The position numbers and the translations under genes are program-made. From NCBI GenBank assembly GCA_030686995.1, contig CM060698.1:137707606-137771605 (forward strand): 64,000 nucleotides of DNA. Reading direction: 5' to 3'. The stretch is from Artemisia argyi (lineage: Eukaryota; Streptophyta; Magnoliopsida; Asterales; Asteraceae). This document shows positions 22,240 through 33,815 of this stretch, in pieces. Each line of letters opens with the position of its first letter. Within the stretch, counting starts at the first letter, position 1. Below the pieces are notes generated by a model. The model was given only the letters and a program-made list of their open reading frames with translations, was not told where the DNA came from and made no database searches.

Positions 22240-22640
22240 GATTTATGCAGTTTAAGTAATTTGTGCGTGCAGTCAGTTTTCAGTGGGAAATGGGTTCTGC
22301 AGTTTTAAGGTTGTTTGCTCAGTTAGATCTGCAATATGTCTGCAGTATATTTGCCTCTGTCCCTTTCTGCTACAAAAATGATTTGAAATGGTTTGGCTTA
22401 TGATCAATTCATGGGCCAGTATGCAATTATGGCAGTGGATATGTAGTTCTTTTGTGATCTATTTTGTGTGATGGCATATTACAGTAGTATGTTTGGCCTT
22501 AGCTTCTTTTAACTTTTGTCAAAACTTTTTTTTTGTCCACTATAATTAAGTATCTTGTTAATATAGTGGATGCCATTGTTTGTATTTGGTTTGGTTGGTT
22601 GAATATAAGTTGCCTTTTAGAGGAAAAAAAATTATGTATG
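22240..22640 (+). other. Probable LINE 3' UTR
   Basis: Downstream of the ORF2 stop, G/T-rich sequence without coding potential runs to a short A-run at 22623-22630. This layout fits a LINE 3' UTR and tail; I did not find target duplications. Confidence 0.5.
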
Positions 22641-22691
22641 TGACGTTTCATTGAAAATTAATTAACAGTTGATGGTGAAATTGGTTACAAG

Positions 22692-23137
22692 TAGGGGTGG
22701 AAACGAGCCGAGCCGAGTCGAGCCCGAGCCTGCCAGAGCTCGAGCTTGGCTCGTTTCGAGCCTTAAATTTTAAGCTTGAGCTCGAGCTCGTTATATGTTA
22801 TATAGGCTCGGGCTCGGCTCGAGCTCGACTTGATTATACGATTTGGCAATAAAAAGTTAAAGCTTGGCTCGAGCTCGAGCTCGGCTCATAATATATCTTT
22901 ATTGAGCTTGTTAATAAGCTCTATCTCGACTCGTATATATGTATAATACTTAAAATATGACATTGTCGTTTAGGCTCGCGAGCCTAAACGAGCAATTTAT
23001 GTAAAGCTCGAGCTCGAGCTCGATTAATAAATGAGCTGCAATTTAGGCCCAAGCTCGAGATCGAGCTCATTTAAGCTCAGCTCGTTCGAGCTTTTTACCG
23101 ATCTGATCCCGAGCAACTCGACTCAATTCCACCCCTA
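22692..23137. mobile_element. hAT-type MITE with perfect 8-bp TSD
   Basis: A 446-bp element starts TAGGGGTGGAA and ends with the exact inverse TTCCACCCCTA. It is flanked by GTTACAAG at 22684-22691 and 23138-23145. The interior is dominated by overlapping GAGCTC/GCTCGAG words in both orientations, so it can fold along its length. No transposase. Confidence 0.92.
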
Positions 23138-23381
23138 GTTACAAGAACTGCTATTCCACTAACAATTAGAAAGAAATGGGACATTTTAATATTTTATTGC
23201 ATTAAAAATATACATTGAGTAACTTCTTATCCTCTATGACCTATTCGACCCAATCTTTTCATAGCCAAAAATGATTTGTTCTGTCGTCAAAAGTTATATC
23301 TGGCCCATTTAATATAGGACTTCAAAAGTTGTATTTGACCTAATTGATATAGAACAAAACTTAAAAAAGATATGTTCATTA

Positions 23382-23941
23382 GGCTAGTTGCAGTAAGGCA
23401 ATCGACTGATAGAGCGCGATCGCCTTTTCTGTGGGTGTCGATCGATTGATTTTTTATTTTTGTTTTTTTTTTAATTATTATTTTTGTGTAGAACGTCTTG
23501 TACCATTAGTGTTTGATGTGTTAAAGTTTTTTTTTTTCTTTTTTCTTTTTTTTTTTTTTTTGTTAGCATGAGTGTCTATCCTTTTTTTTGTGCAAGTGGT
23601 TTTTGGCCAAGGAAGAAGATGAAATGAATGTATAGTGTTTGTCTTATAGTGTGTGTGTTTGTCATTTTAGACCTTGTTTTTATGTTTGTTTACGATGTTA
23701 GTCCCGTTAACTTATTTCCTTATACCGTAAATACTTACTATGTTTACAATGTTATTTGAATTATTATGTAATATATTTTGTTGTTAATGAAATTTAATTT
23801 TGTTGTTAAAAATGTTTGAAAGAAAGAAAAAAACGAAGGTCGCCCTAACTGTGGCAAAAAATCGCCTATAGATCGCTGAAGAGAGAAAGCTTATGTGCCG
23901 GATAAAATGAAGGTCGCTGGTAGTCCTTATTGTGCTTATCC
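23382..23941. mobile_element. Possible PIF/Harbinger-type MITE
   Basis: The ~560-bp interval is flanked by TTA (23379-23381 and 23942-23944). The termini GGCTAGTTGCAGTAAGG and the inverse of the right end, GGATAAGCACAATAAGG, agree at about 11 of 17 positions. GATCGCC/GGTCGC words lie near both ends. It is non-coding. Confidence 0.5.
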
Positions 23942-23944
23942 TTA

Positions 23945-24600
23945 GCAAGTGAGTCAACTTAAGCTATAATGGGTCATTTTTGCTACAATCTATGTTAGGA
24001 GTTGTAAAACTATGTACAACATGTGCTGGTGACTCTTTAAACATTAGATTTAAGCCCACTCTGTCTTATCAGTTCACGCAACAGGTTTAAGGGCCGATTG
24101 TTGTTACAAAGGACTACAACATCCAGTAATATATATAGTTGATGCTTAGTTTAGGAAATGATAATTGCAGTTTTAGTGTTTGGTTGTATACTTAGTTTAG
24201 GAAATGTAGTCAATGCTTTATTCTTCCTTTGGTGATATGGATATTGTAACTAGATGATGCCTTCCTATGCCTACTCCATTTGGTCTATGGTGTGAGATTC
24301 AAAGTGTTCTGCACTACTATGGTCTTTTGGTTTGTCAGCATAGTTGAAGGAAATGTAGCCTAGTTTCACTAGTATGTCCTTGGTAGTTGTTTTTGGTGAG
24401 ATAGTCTGCTTGTTCCCAGGATGTATCTCGGTTGAATAGTGTAGCTACGGAGTGATAATTTGTTTAGCAGAATGTTGTTTGTTATTTTAGTTTGTTGCCT
24501 TGTATAGTGCCTTGGCATGTCATTGAGCTCTACTCATTTGGCCAACCATCGTAGATATGGATCCATGTGGTAATATATATTTCACCTTTCACCAAAAAAA
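23945..24600 (+). other. Possible LINE 3' end with A-tail
   Basis: No coding sequence. The phrase TATTTCACCTTTCACC followed by an A-run at ~24594-24602 resembles plant LINE 3' termini, so part of this interval may be a severely truncated LINE. The upstream limit is unknown. Confidence 0.35.
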
Positions 24601-24602
24601 AA

Positions 24603-25109
24603 TCAAGTGATGATATAGAATTCAAGAGTCATATTAAAGCGAAAATTACGTCAGAGCCCATATACACACAAGTGTCTTTGACTAGCCCAACTTTTGAAGT
24701 GTTTACAAAAGTATCCATGGTCGTGTATTTTTTTCCCGTTCTACACGATGTCCACGTGTACTGTGGTTATTGAAACACGATCAAATCCAAACTAAACCAT
24801 TGAGGTGCTCGCGTATGAAAATGCTAGACATACACCATGACCTATTTCTTAATAATGGCATGGGAAAGTGTGCATATTTAATTAACAAACTTGTTTAAAA
24901 AATATATTTTTGTTGGTCACAGTTTAAAAAATCTTAGAAAAACATGAGTGAAAAATATTATTTGCAACTACAACACCCCCTGTTAGCAACACTACACAAC
25001 CACCAACCATGTCACCTCCGCAGCCACCACCAACACACAGTCATGTCACCACCGTAGCCACCACCACCATACAGTCATGTCACCAATCACCACCACCCCT
25101 GTCATCATA
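24603..25109. other. Intergenic with CAC-rich stretch
   Basis: 24968-25100 is rich in CACCACCAC and in repeats of CAGTCATGTCACC. No gene recognised. Confidence 0.4.
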
Positions 25110-25111
25110 GC

Positions 25112-25177
25112 ACTAGGGATGGCAAAAAAATCCGTATCCGATGGGGACCCGATCCCCAAACCCGAGTTGACTGGGGA
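25112..25177. mobile_element. 5' end of a hAT-type MITE, interrupted
   Basis: CTAGGGATGGCAAAAAAATC followed by GGGACCCGATCCCCAAACCC resembles the left end of GC-rich hAT MITEs. It is cut short by the LTR start at 25178; no matching right end was found. Confidence 0.5.
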
Positions 25178-26188
25178 TGTAACACCCCTCAATCTTCATT
25201 ATAACAGCGGAAGACTATTTTGGGTGTTACGTAGTGGATCACACTATCACAGTCATAATCATAGAAAACGGCTTGAAAGAGACGTTTTGAAAATCATTAT
25301 TTCTCGATTTCAAATGCGAAAGAGTTTCCATTGTTTAGCCAATCATAATTGTTACAAGTGTTTGAAATTACTGACAAAATATGTGTTTACACCAATGACT
25401 CATGGTCGTATTGCCCACTCTGTGCCTTCAAATGTTTTCTTCAATTACCTGAGATAAACATGCTAAAAAGTCAATAAAATTGTTGAGTGAATCATAGTGT
25501 TTGTGTTTGATAAATCATTTGAACACAAGATAAGTATTTCAGTAATCAATCAGTTGTAGTGTGTGTTTTGTATGCATATTGCCATAAGTCTCATAAACGC
25601 AACTTTAACATGTGCGTGTCATAACATGATATAAATATAATATAAGGGGCCCTTGTATAGGAGTTTGCCATTCTCCTAGTATCTCAAATAACGTGCATCT
25701 GACTATCTATCCGGCTAACATAAAGGAAATCTTCCGGACTAGCACAAATGGGTTGTCAAACCAAATAGATCTATTTACAGTATTCGCGTTTACTCGCAAG
25801 TGACTAAGGTTCATGATATAAATGACTTTCATAAGATAAAGGGGGCACAGTGTGTCTTATGCAATAATCATTCAAGAAGGCATAAATAGTGAAATACTTG
25901 TGTTCCAGGTGTAGCATGTATCTCCCCACGAGTTTGTTAAACATATAAAAAGTGGGACTATGAACTCACCTCAGTTGGTGTGTAGGAAATAAGTGATATC
26001 AATTGCAACTTAGGAACGGCTCCGACACACAACCTGGATAATAAGGGAAATCTCAGATTTTTGGGTGGTTTTAGACTGGAATCAAGTTTCAATGGTTTCA
26101 CTAGTGTTTGTGTTATCATAGCTTATGTGGTGTTTCATACTGTTCACTAGTCTCAAACGTTCGTTGAAAAGTGTATATATCTTAATGT
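25178..26188 (+). repeat. LTR fragment, TGTAACACCCC family
   Basis: Starts TGTAACACCCCTCAATC and matches the first ~1 kb of the 47557-50833 insertion: AGACGTTTTGAAA, CTGAGATAAACATGCTAAA and CATGTATCTCCCC occur at nearly the same offsets. It is truncated on the right by other sequence. I infer a Gypsy-type LTR from the long length and start; no coding part is attached. Confidence 0.65.
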
Positions 26189-26190
26189 TT

Positions 26191-26260
26191 ATACTCCCTC
26201 CGTCCCTAAATAAATGTCCAGTTTGACTTTCCAGAGTCAAACTGGTTCAACTTTTACTAT
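26191..26260. mobile_element. Stowaway-like TIR fragment
   Basis: CTCCCTCCGTCC, preceded by TA, is the typical Tc1/mariner Stowaway terminal sequence. An internal palindrome (GTTTGACTTTCCAGAGTCAAAC) follows. The right terminus is missing. Confidence 0.5.
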
Positions 26261-26518
26261 AAGATTTATTTATTTATTTATTTATTTTAAGCCATGATAA
26301 AAAAAAATACCATTGAAAAATACACTTAAAACCTAATTTTATTCATTTATTTTGCATCAAATATTATATAACACCTACAAAAATAATTAAGGTCAAATTT
26401 AAACCACTCCGGTGAACTCACTCATATCATATCTCCACCGGAGTATGATAACTTTCACTTTGATCTAGACAAAGTTGATCTTTGTTTTCCGGAGGGAAAT
26501 ATTCTCAACCTTGAGAAT

Positions 26519-26890
26519 TTGATTGATATCAAAATCCCAACCCTCCCACCCATAATTTGTCTAGATCATACGAGCTTAAACGATGAGATTCATGATACAC
26601 CAATTATGGATTCTCTTTTTGATGATGATGACTTTATCTTGATTGTCATCAAGATCTTTCCACCTTTCTTCCCCTATCGGGTGACTTCTCCAGTTCTTCA
26701 TTCCTTCGGGAATGAAGACATTATCTTTGACCCCGGCATCACCGCTTATAGTTTATACTATTTTAAGCCTAGGTCTGTATATCTCATCGGTGTGGAACTT
26801 TCACGTGCTTCAAATGTTTGTCCAAACATCTTGAATGAAAGTCTGATTGAGATTGTCTCTTCCTCATCATGCTTCCCCAAGGACAAATGA
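26519..26890 (+). pseudogene. Gypsy-type retroelement internal fragment
   Basis: An open frame of 123 codons includes SFGNEDIIFDPGI and NVCPNILNESLIEI. I recall closely similar wording from the region downstream of gag-pol in daisy-family Gypsy elements annotated as reverse transcriptase domain-containing proteins. The upstream pol part is not present here. Followed by CTAAGTGTGGGGG motifs at ~26959 and ~27105 and then by the polypurine tract at 27663, it fits the 3' internal region of a Tat/Athila-like element. It has no enzymatic motif of its own. Confidence 0.6.
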
Positions 26891-27252
26891 ATTCGGGGTC
26901 GAGTCAAGCTAGCAACTCGGTAAACAAAAATAGTAGCATGCTTATAGGGTTTTCACCCTAAGTGTGGGGGAGTCACCCATGCTATGATTACAAAAGTGAA
27001 AAACAAAATGGTGTTTTCCACGCTTAGCTTGTAATGTTGCCCTTTTACGTTCAAAATGTCGGCATACAGGCCGGGAATTTGAATATTGAGGAAAATATTC
27101 ATCCTAAGTGTGGGGGGTATTTCGCTATTCTAGCGAATTTTATCACATTTTACCTTATAGTACTCCCGTTTTTGGCAAAAATTTTAAAATTTTTTCACTA
27201 AAGTTCAAAATTTTTGTGGTTATCAATCCGCCTCGTCTAAACGACAAAAGGA

Positions 27253-27640
27253 TTGGCTAGTCCAGGAGCAAACGGCTCTTGGTAAAGACATCTCAAATCC
27301 GTTGATGGCTTGCAATTTGCCCAAAATTGTATGGTACCTCAACTCGCCATATCCTAAAAAGCGAATGAGTTGGCTAGCCCGCAAGATTATGGCTTGTGGT
27401 AAAGGCAGTGGAAAAACCATAATTGGTAATCAGCTCACCAAGATGTTGACTATTCCATCAAGAGTTGGCTAGTCCAGAAGCAAACGGCTTTTGGTAAAGA
27501 CTAATCAAATCCGTTGACAGCTGATGATTTGCTCAAAATCACATGGTTATCAGGTGGACCATAGTTCTTACATCTGGCTACTCCAGAAGTGATGGCTTTT
27601 GGTAAAGAGTTTCAAATCCATCAAGTTTTCCAAAAAGATT
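27253..27640 (+). repeat. Four degenerate ~100-117-bp repeats in Gypsy 3' region
   Basis: TTGGCTAGTCCAG(A/G)AGCAAACGGC-type units start at 27253, 27370, 27475 and 27574. Each is followed by a (T/G)GGTAAAG phrase and an AAATCC(G/A)T phrase. Spacings are 117, 105 and 99 bp. Confidence 0.75.
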
Positions 27641-27662
27641 GCTAGGGACTAGCAATAGTTTA

Positions 27663-27673
27663 GTGTGGGGGAT
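27663..27673 (+). promoter_or_regulatory. Polypurine tract of the Gypsy element
   Basis: GTGTGGGGGAT stands directly before TGATGAGTGCTC, a usual start for Tat/Athila-like LTRs. The same GTGTGGGGG core occurs twice upstream. Confidence 0.6.
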
Positions 27674-28790
27674 TGATGAGTGCTCAAACACTAATCATTT
27701 TTATCGTATTTAAACTGCCAAAACATCCGAAAACGCTCAGAAATGCATCAAAATACTAAAAATATCCCAGGGATTGTATTTTATACGTTTCAGATGCAAA
27801 ATGAGTAAAAACAATGAAAAACGAACAAAGTTTACACAATTGGCAGTTTCAGTCCCCCAACTTTCGAAAATTTAAAAAACTAGTCCCTGAGCATGTGTTT
27901 TGAAAGGAAAGTCAACCTAAGGCATTTAAAAGTAAAAAATTATCAAAATTAATCCTTAGGTGAAAACTTTGGAAAAATTACACTTTTGGTCCCTGCAGTT
28001 TGAAATTTGACGAAATCAGTCCCTGGGAATTTTAAAAGTGAAAAATATATTTTGTGGTCCTTTGGTAATTGGAATGTGGCAAGATTGGTCCTTGGAATAT
28101 TTTGGAAGTTTGGCAACATTGGTCCTTCAAATTAGCATAAATTACAAAATTAGTCCTTGTGATTAAAATTTCTACAAATCCAAACGGACCCTTTGTATTT
28201 CTATCCAAAACCAACCAATCCAACACAAATAACAACCACCCCAGCCCACCAATTCCCCAGCCCAATACCCAAAGCCCATCCCAACCTTATTATTAATAAA
28301 AGAACCTGGTCAAATAAACAAATCAACCATCCACCACCCCCCTTTCTTCCCCGCCAAAACAATACCCTGCAACCATCCCTGCTCTCCCAACAACTTTGTC
28401 CCCCTCCACCATCCTACCTAGCCAAGCTACTCCACCATCTCCCAAAGTCAACCCCAACATCCCCAATACATTTGTCCCCTCCTCCACATCATTTGTCCAC
28501 AACACCAATATACCAATTGGAGGGCTGAGATTTTTTTTAAGCTAATTCAATGGTGGGGATTTATCCACAAAAGCACAAGGAGCAAGGAAATGCTATGAAG
28601 TCTCTTAGTATAAATAAAAATGGGTTGTAACCAATTTTTAGTTAGTAGTTAATTAGGTTAGCATTAGTGAATGTAGTGTAAAAGTAGTTTTAATTTAATT
28701 TTAAAAGTATTATTAGCTTTATATCTCAGTTGTAAAACTCTTATTTTTAAATTAATGAAAGTCTTAATTTCATCTAAAAATACTTCTCAG
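27674..28790 (+). repeat. 3' LTR of a Gypsy (Tat/Athila-like) element; end unresolved
   Basis: Begins TGATGAGTGCTC after the polypurine tract. A TATAAATA box lies at 28609-28616, ~935 bp in. The LTR probably continues beyond the coordinate given; I could not find a clear CA end, primer site or target duplication, and such LTRs can exceed 3 kb. Confidence 0.45.
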
Positions 28791-31575
28791 CTTATTTCCC
28801 TGCTCATAATTGCACCAACTTATTCAGTGTATTTCTTCTGCCTTTTATGATTCATTCATGTTTATATGTCATCTTTGTTTGCTTAGTAGTTAGTGTAGTT
28901 GAGTAGTTTGCCTTTTGTTCATTAACTGTCTAATGTAGCTTGTTAACAGCCATTTTCTATTGCTTATTGAAACTTCCCTTTTTCTGTATTGATATATGCT
29001 TGTTAAGAGTTTTTAGACTTAGTTGATGCTTTTGGTTCAAAAGTTTTGCTCAAAATCACCTTCTTCATTTGAAAATTCTTAGACAGTCCTTTTAAGGGGG
29101 TGTTTGGCATGATCTGTTTCAAAGAGCTCTGGCTATCATTCTGTCAATTTCTTTGCTCCATTAGTGTGCACTAGGGTATTTGAGATCAGCAGTGGCTTAA
29201 CCTGGGTAGTTTACTTGTTAAAAGTCAAAATTCTCTTTCAAGTTTCATAACTGCTCACTATTGGAATTTTGGATTGCCCAATCTTCATTGTAGATCAAGA
29301 AGGTGTTTAGTTGCTATATCTAGGCTTATTTTAACATAATACAACTCAATCAGTAGTCTAGGGAGGATCAAATCTTAGTTTAGTCAAAGGTTATAAATTT
29401 GAAAAAAGTCAAGGGTGTAAAATTTCTCAAAAGAAGATGGATTTTTATCTGACTCATGGTTGTGAATTAGGGTTTGAAACCCTGGGATTTTAGAACTTAA
29501 CAGCTTGTGATTCCATAGGTAATTTTTGTGTATTTTTAGTAATTTTATTTCATAGCTTAAACTTGCTTGTCTAGCTGTCATCACCCCTACACCCAGGCCC
29601 CTTTGTTTTGACCCATTTTTCTCTTGAATGTAGCTTGTTGATTAGTAGAGCTTAAGACCTGACTTTTAGTGTTTTGCAAAGCTGGTTAGGTAGACTTGTT
29701 AGATCCATAAGTGGTTTGCACCCTCTTGCATGTTTTCTTGCTTAATTTTGCCCATAAAAACTGCTCCATGTGCCCAATTCTACTGAATGCATTAGTAGCT
29801 CAACTGAGCTTGTTGATTTCATATTCTTGTTGGATGTTCTTGATGTCTGATAATTGTTTTGAACTTGTATATGTTTGCTTGTGGCTATGTTTGTTGATGG
29901 GTAACTGAGTTTTAGTTTTAAGTTTATTATTGAAGCCATTCAATTCCAATAACTCACTTATAGCACATAAGTTCTTTACTGTTGGTGCTCATAAGCTTGC
30001 ATAAACTTGTAAGTCCTTCAAACTAAGCCTTGCCAGTCACATTTAAGTTTGAATTCAGCCTTGGTACCATATGTCAGCTTGTTAAGCATTCCTTTTGAGC
30101 TTAAAAGCTACTGAGCTTGACTGTGAGTTTAATCATTTCAGTGGCTCACAGGCCAACTTCACAAGCTCCTAGTTTGTTCTATACCCCACCACAGCTGGAG
30201 AATTTGGGTTTTCTAGAAAGCCCATACAACTAGCTAGTCATTTCCAAATTTCTTTTGAGCTTTTGAGCTTATTGGATAAGCAAAAATTAGGCCTGCACAT
30301 TGCCCCCTAAGCCTGTTTGGAAAGTTGTTTTTGGATTTGCTTATAACTGCTTATTAACTTATCTCAGAGTGTTTTGTTGATTTTTTTTTGGCTTATTTGT
30401 AGCAGCTTCTGTACCACTTAGCTTATTTGTCACCTTAGGTTAGCTTATAGTAGCTTAAATTAGCTTTCCAGTTTTTAAAAACCCTTTTTAAGCTTTTAGT
30501 TTAAAACTGCTTATTATTTTTACTTGTTACTCTGCTTATTTGTGGTTTTCAGAAAAAGTCTTAGTTGCAAAAAATGTTCCTTTTTATGTTTTTAATAAGT
30601 TTGCAAAAGAAAATTGAAAAAAAATGTTTGGTCAAAAATGGGAGAGGCAGGGGTCGAACCTGAGACCTCCCCCCTTATAGGATGCTAAGGGTGTACCTGT
30701 AAACCAGTTGCCCTTGGGTCTTTTTCAAGTTTACTCTTACAAATTTTATTCTTATAGTAGTGTAGAGTACAATAGCTTATTTACTTAGTTTAAGCTTATA
30801 AACTGCTTATTAATAAGCATTTTGGGTTTCTCTTATTTTTCTTAGCTCAGTGTTAGTATAAAGTAATTTTAGAAAAAATTTCATGTTTTTCCAAAATGGT
30901 TTAGTATTTTTAGTAATTAGTTTTAGTTTAATTAGTATTTAATCAATAATAAATAATATAAAAGTCAGAAAAATAATTTTCTTTTTTTCTAAAAATTTTC
31001 TTTTATCATTAGGTTCGTAAAAATATAATTTTCATGACCGTAGGGTTAGCGTAGCTCACATTTCACGTTTTATTTTGCGCACTCGCGTTTTATTTAATTA
31101 ACTTTCGCGTTTTTAATTTTAGATTACCCTTTAGGGTTCCCTAACTTTCTATTATCATTCCCATAGACTTGTAAGTAGTTTTTGAATTTTAAATTTCATT
31201 CCTTGTTCGAATTCATGTTTTAGTTGCGTTAATTTTACTTTTCGTATGTTATTTGCAACTCGCGTTTTATTTAAATAACTTTTACGTTTTTCAAATTTAG
31301 GTTAAGTTAGTAATAGTAGTTTTGTAAAATAAAGAAAAACCAAAAACATAAATAAAGTGATAGCTTCTATTTAAGCCGTTTGACTTATTTTTCTGCTTAT
31401 GTATAAGCAAATTCTGATTTTAAGTTTTTAGATTACGTTTTAAGTTAATTAGATTTCGCGTTATTGTTAATGTAGTTTGTTTACATCGTTCTCATTCGTT
31501 TTTCCTTAGCGTAATCATTCAAAACCCTTATATACCCTTTCCTGTCCAAATTCACCTGATCACAAACCCGTTTTG
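28791..31575. other. Long non-coding stretch, probably LTR-derived
   Basis: No coding domain is recognised. The sequence is rich in GCTTATT/AAGCTTAT words. Paired phrases such as CTCGCGTTTTATTTAA (31082, 31260) occur near the right. It may be the remainder of the Gypsy LTR. Confidence 0.4.
30640..30720 (-). repeat. tRNA-derived sequence (B box)
   Basis: On the minus strand, GGTTCGACCCC matches the RNA polymerase III B box, with an A-box-like GGGCAACTGG about 50 nt upstream. The ends do not pair into an acceptor stem, so it is not a functional tRNA; a SINE head or tRNA relic is likelier. Confidence 0.45.
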
Positions 31576-32126
31576 ATTACCATCACACCTCGTCGGGACA
31601 TAACGACCCGGGGATTCCTTAAACTCCTTGGTTAGTTGGTTTCTGACGTTTGGCTTGGTTGACTATTACCTGGTGAACTTAGTTGACCGTTCGGAACCGA
31701 TCAATATATCAAAGGTCGTTGTGAAAGTATTTGTAAGTATTAGCTCATGGATAAACGTGAAAATAATGTGTACGAATAATTGTATACGTGATGGCTTGAA
31801 CATTGGCTTATATGTTTGACGGAGAATAAATAGGTACTAGGCGAGTATTTATTAACTCGCTTGATTTCGAGGTGTGAAAATATATATACGATATATATTT
31901 ATCGAAATCGGGTGCAAATGATATATTCGGACAAATATATTATTTATGGTTTACGTTAATGTGGTCACTTAATATGCGTTAAACATGTTTATTAGACGGA
32001 AAGTGGTAGAAATAAAATAAGTTAATTGACTTATAAAAGTCTTGGTGAAAAGTGTCAAAGTGTTAAACTTTGAGGGGCTAAAGTGTAAAAACGGAACATA
32101 AGGTTCAAACTTATATTATAGTTTTA
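31576..32126. other. Intergenic, possible LTR fragment
   Basis: Contains CACACCTCGTCGGGACATAA, similar in style to a Gypsy LTR start, but no boundary can be fixed and nothing codes. Confidence 0.35.
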
Positions 32127-32520
32127 GGGTAAGGATCCAATGAGAAGAAAACTTAAAATGAGAAGAATGAGAAATAACTATAACCACATATTTGAGATGC
32201 ATCGACTTGAGTTAGATGCACCTCTATTCATTTAGATGCATTACAATTAGTTTCGAAAGTGATTTTAAAGTAAAAACGATGCAAAGTTGTATAAGCAACA
32301 AATTTGACCCGCAGAGGACGAAAAATACATAGGATTCGTCTAACTTGATGAAATGCATCTAATATATGTATATGCATCTCATTTTTTGCTATAAAATATA
32401 TTATGATGCATATAAAAGATTATGGATGCATATAATTCAAATCAATGCATATCTAATGTGTAGTTATAATTATTTCTCATTCTTCTTATTTTAAAGTTTC
32501 TTCTTATTTGATCTTTAGTC
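32127..32520. mobile_element. Mutator-type MITE with long TIRs
   Basis: A 394-bp element with terminal inverted repeats of ~60 bp. The left end GGGTAAGGATCCAATGAGAA and the inverse of the right end GACTAAAGATCAAATAAGAA align, and both continue into AATGAGAAATAA. It is flanked by TATAGTTTTA (32117-32126) and TATGGTTTTA (32521-32530), a 10-bp target duplication with one change. Long TIRs starting with G and a 9-11-bp duplication indicate Mutator. The interior repeats GATGCAT words and has no ORF. Confidence 0.85.
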
Positions 32521-32603
32521 TATGGTTTTAAGCAAAGTGGAGGTTGAAGGATAGAAACTGCCATCTAGTGAAAGTTGTTAAAATAATAAAAATGGGTAAA
32601 ACT

Positions 32604-32678
32604 GCCATTGCTAGGATTCGAACTCAGGGAGCAATGTGAGATGGTTGAGCAAGTTTACCAACTGAGCTAGTTGATGTC
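32604..32678 (-). repeat. tRNA-derived sequence with A and B boxes
   Basis: On the minus strand, TAGCTCAGTTGG is a full A-box match and GTTCGAATCC a full B-box match, spaced as in a tRNA. Acceptor and anticodon stems do not form, so it is a relic or SINE head rather than a tRNA gene. Confidence 0.55.
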
Positions 32679-32699
32679 TTTGCCTTACTCTTCGTTGTT

Positions 32700-33289
32700 T
32701 AGTAAATATAACATAGTTTCTACAGTTTGCAATTTGTTATGAATTTCACTTGTAACAAACTGAAGTCGTGGGTTATGGTATAACATAATGTGTTTGCTAT
32801 GCTTCTCTTGTTATATATTGTGGTCGTGGGTTTGTTTGTCAATGGGTTTGTGAGTGTACACATGTATGGATGCATGGTTTCTTTTTCTTACCTCTCGTAC
32901 ATCAGGAACAAAAGAAAAAGAAAGCATAGTAGTTTCTGTGTGTTGGTTTGTAAGGTAAGTCACCAAAAAGAAAACGGAAAGGGTTTGTTTTTGTGTAGCG
33001 TGTGTTCACAAAACATAAGCAATGTGTATGTGGTTTTCGGCTTTGGTGAGGAGTGTGTTCAAAAGATTAGAAAAGGGTGTGTTTCATAGACTCGGAAGCA
33101 GAGAAAAGAGTATATCGGTATACTCGAGAGATCCCCGACACCAATAATCCTACCGTAATGACAAAGGAAGGGAGGAAAGCTATTACCAGAGTTTCTGTTC
33201 CCGTAACTCCGGAAGGCATCACAACCATGGGGCTTCTTCCCGACGTAGGGACGGCTTAGAAGACCGGAGTTACAGAAAGGGGAGATCAA
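32700..33289. other. Leader region of Gypsy gag, decayed
   Basis: 33077-33259 reads ITRVSVPVTPEGITTMGLLP in one frame, and basic RSRSRRQRS follows in another just before the gag domain. It may be upstream gag sequence. Nothing is firm before 33050. Confidence 0.35.
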
Positions 33290-33815
33290 GGTCAAGGAGG
33301 CAAAGATCCAGCGTCAAAGATGATGACCTAGCGCAGTTATGGATGTGCTGGGACTCCGACCCGTTCACCTCTCGCATCCGCTACTTTGAACCGCCAAAGA
33401 GAACTCGTTTGCCAACTCAAGTCAAGACGTATGATGGAAGCGAAGATCCAAATGACCATCTCAAGATTTTCCAGTCCGCAACCAAGGTTGAACGATGAGC
33501 CATGCCAGGTTGGTGCCACATGTTCAATTCGACACTAACCGGGTCCGCCCGAGTGTGGTTCGACGACCTTCGGCCAGAAACCATAGATAATTATGATGAG
33601 CTAAAAGAAGCATTCTTGGTGAACTTTCTCCAACAGAAGAAGTGTATTAAGGACCCCATGGAGCTTCATCACATCAAGCAGGAGGAAGGAGAATATACGG
33701 AGGATTTCATGGAAAGGTTCAAAAAGGAGAGCAGGGATGTGAAAGGAGCACCGGAGGTGCTAAAGATATCGGGATTCATGCACGGAATAACCAACCAACA
33801 TCACAAATTATTGTT
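33290..33815 (+). pseudogene. Gypsy gag fragment (Retrotrans_gag domain)
   Basis: Reads DPFTSRIRYFEPPKRTRLPT, then VKTYDGSEDPNDHLKIFQSA, a stop (TGA at ~33496, where related elements have Trp), then WCHMFNSTLTGSARVWFDDL and ISGFMHGITNQ. This is the central capsid-like domain of Tat/Retand-type Gypsy gag. Homology ends abruptly at 33815, before the zinc knuckle and protease. It is not functional. Confidence 0.85.

Noticed and set aside
22692..23137. CpG-island-like promoter
   Set aside because: The GC content comes from a hAT MITE with TIRs and TSD; no gene follows.
27253..27640. Regularly spaced repeats resembling a CRISPR array
   Set aside because: The genome is a plant, units are ~100-117 bp and degenerate, and they sit in a Gypsy 3' region.
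28193..28528. Pro/Thr-rich ORF
   Set aside because: Low-complexity, C-rich part of the presumed Gypsy LTR upstream of its TATA box; no start context or domain.
32604..32678. Functional tRNA gene on the minus strand
   Set aside because: A and B boxes match, but acceptor and anticodon stems cannot form.
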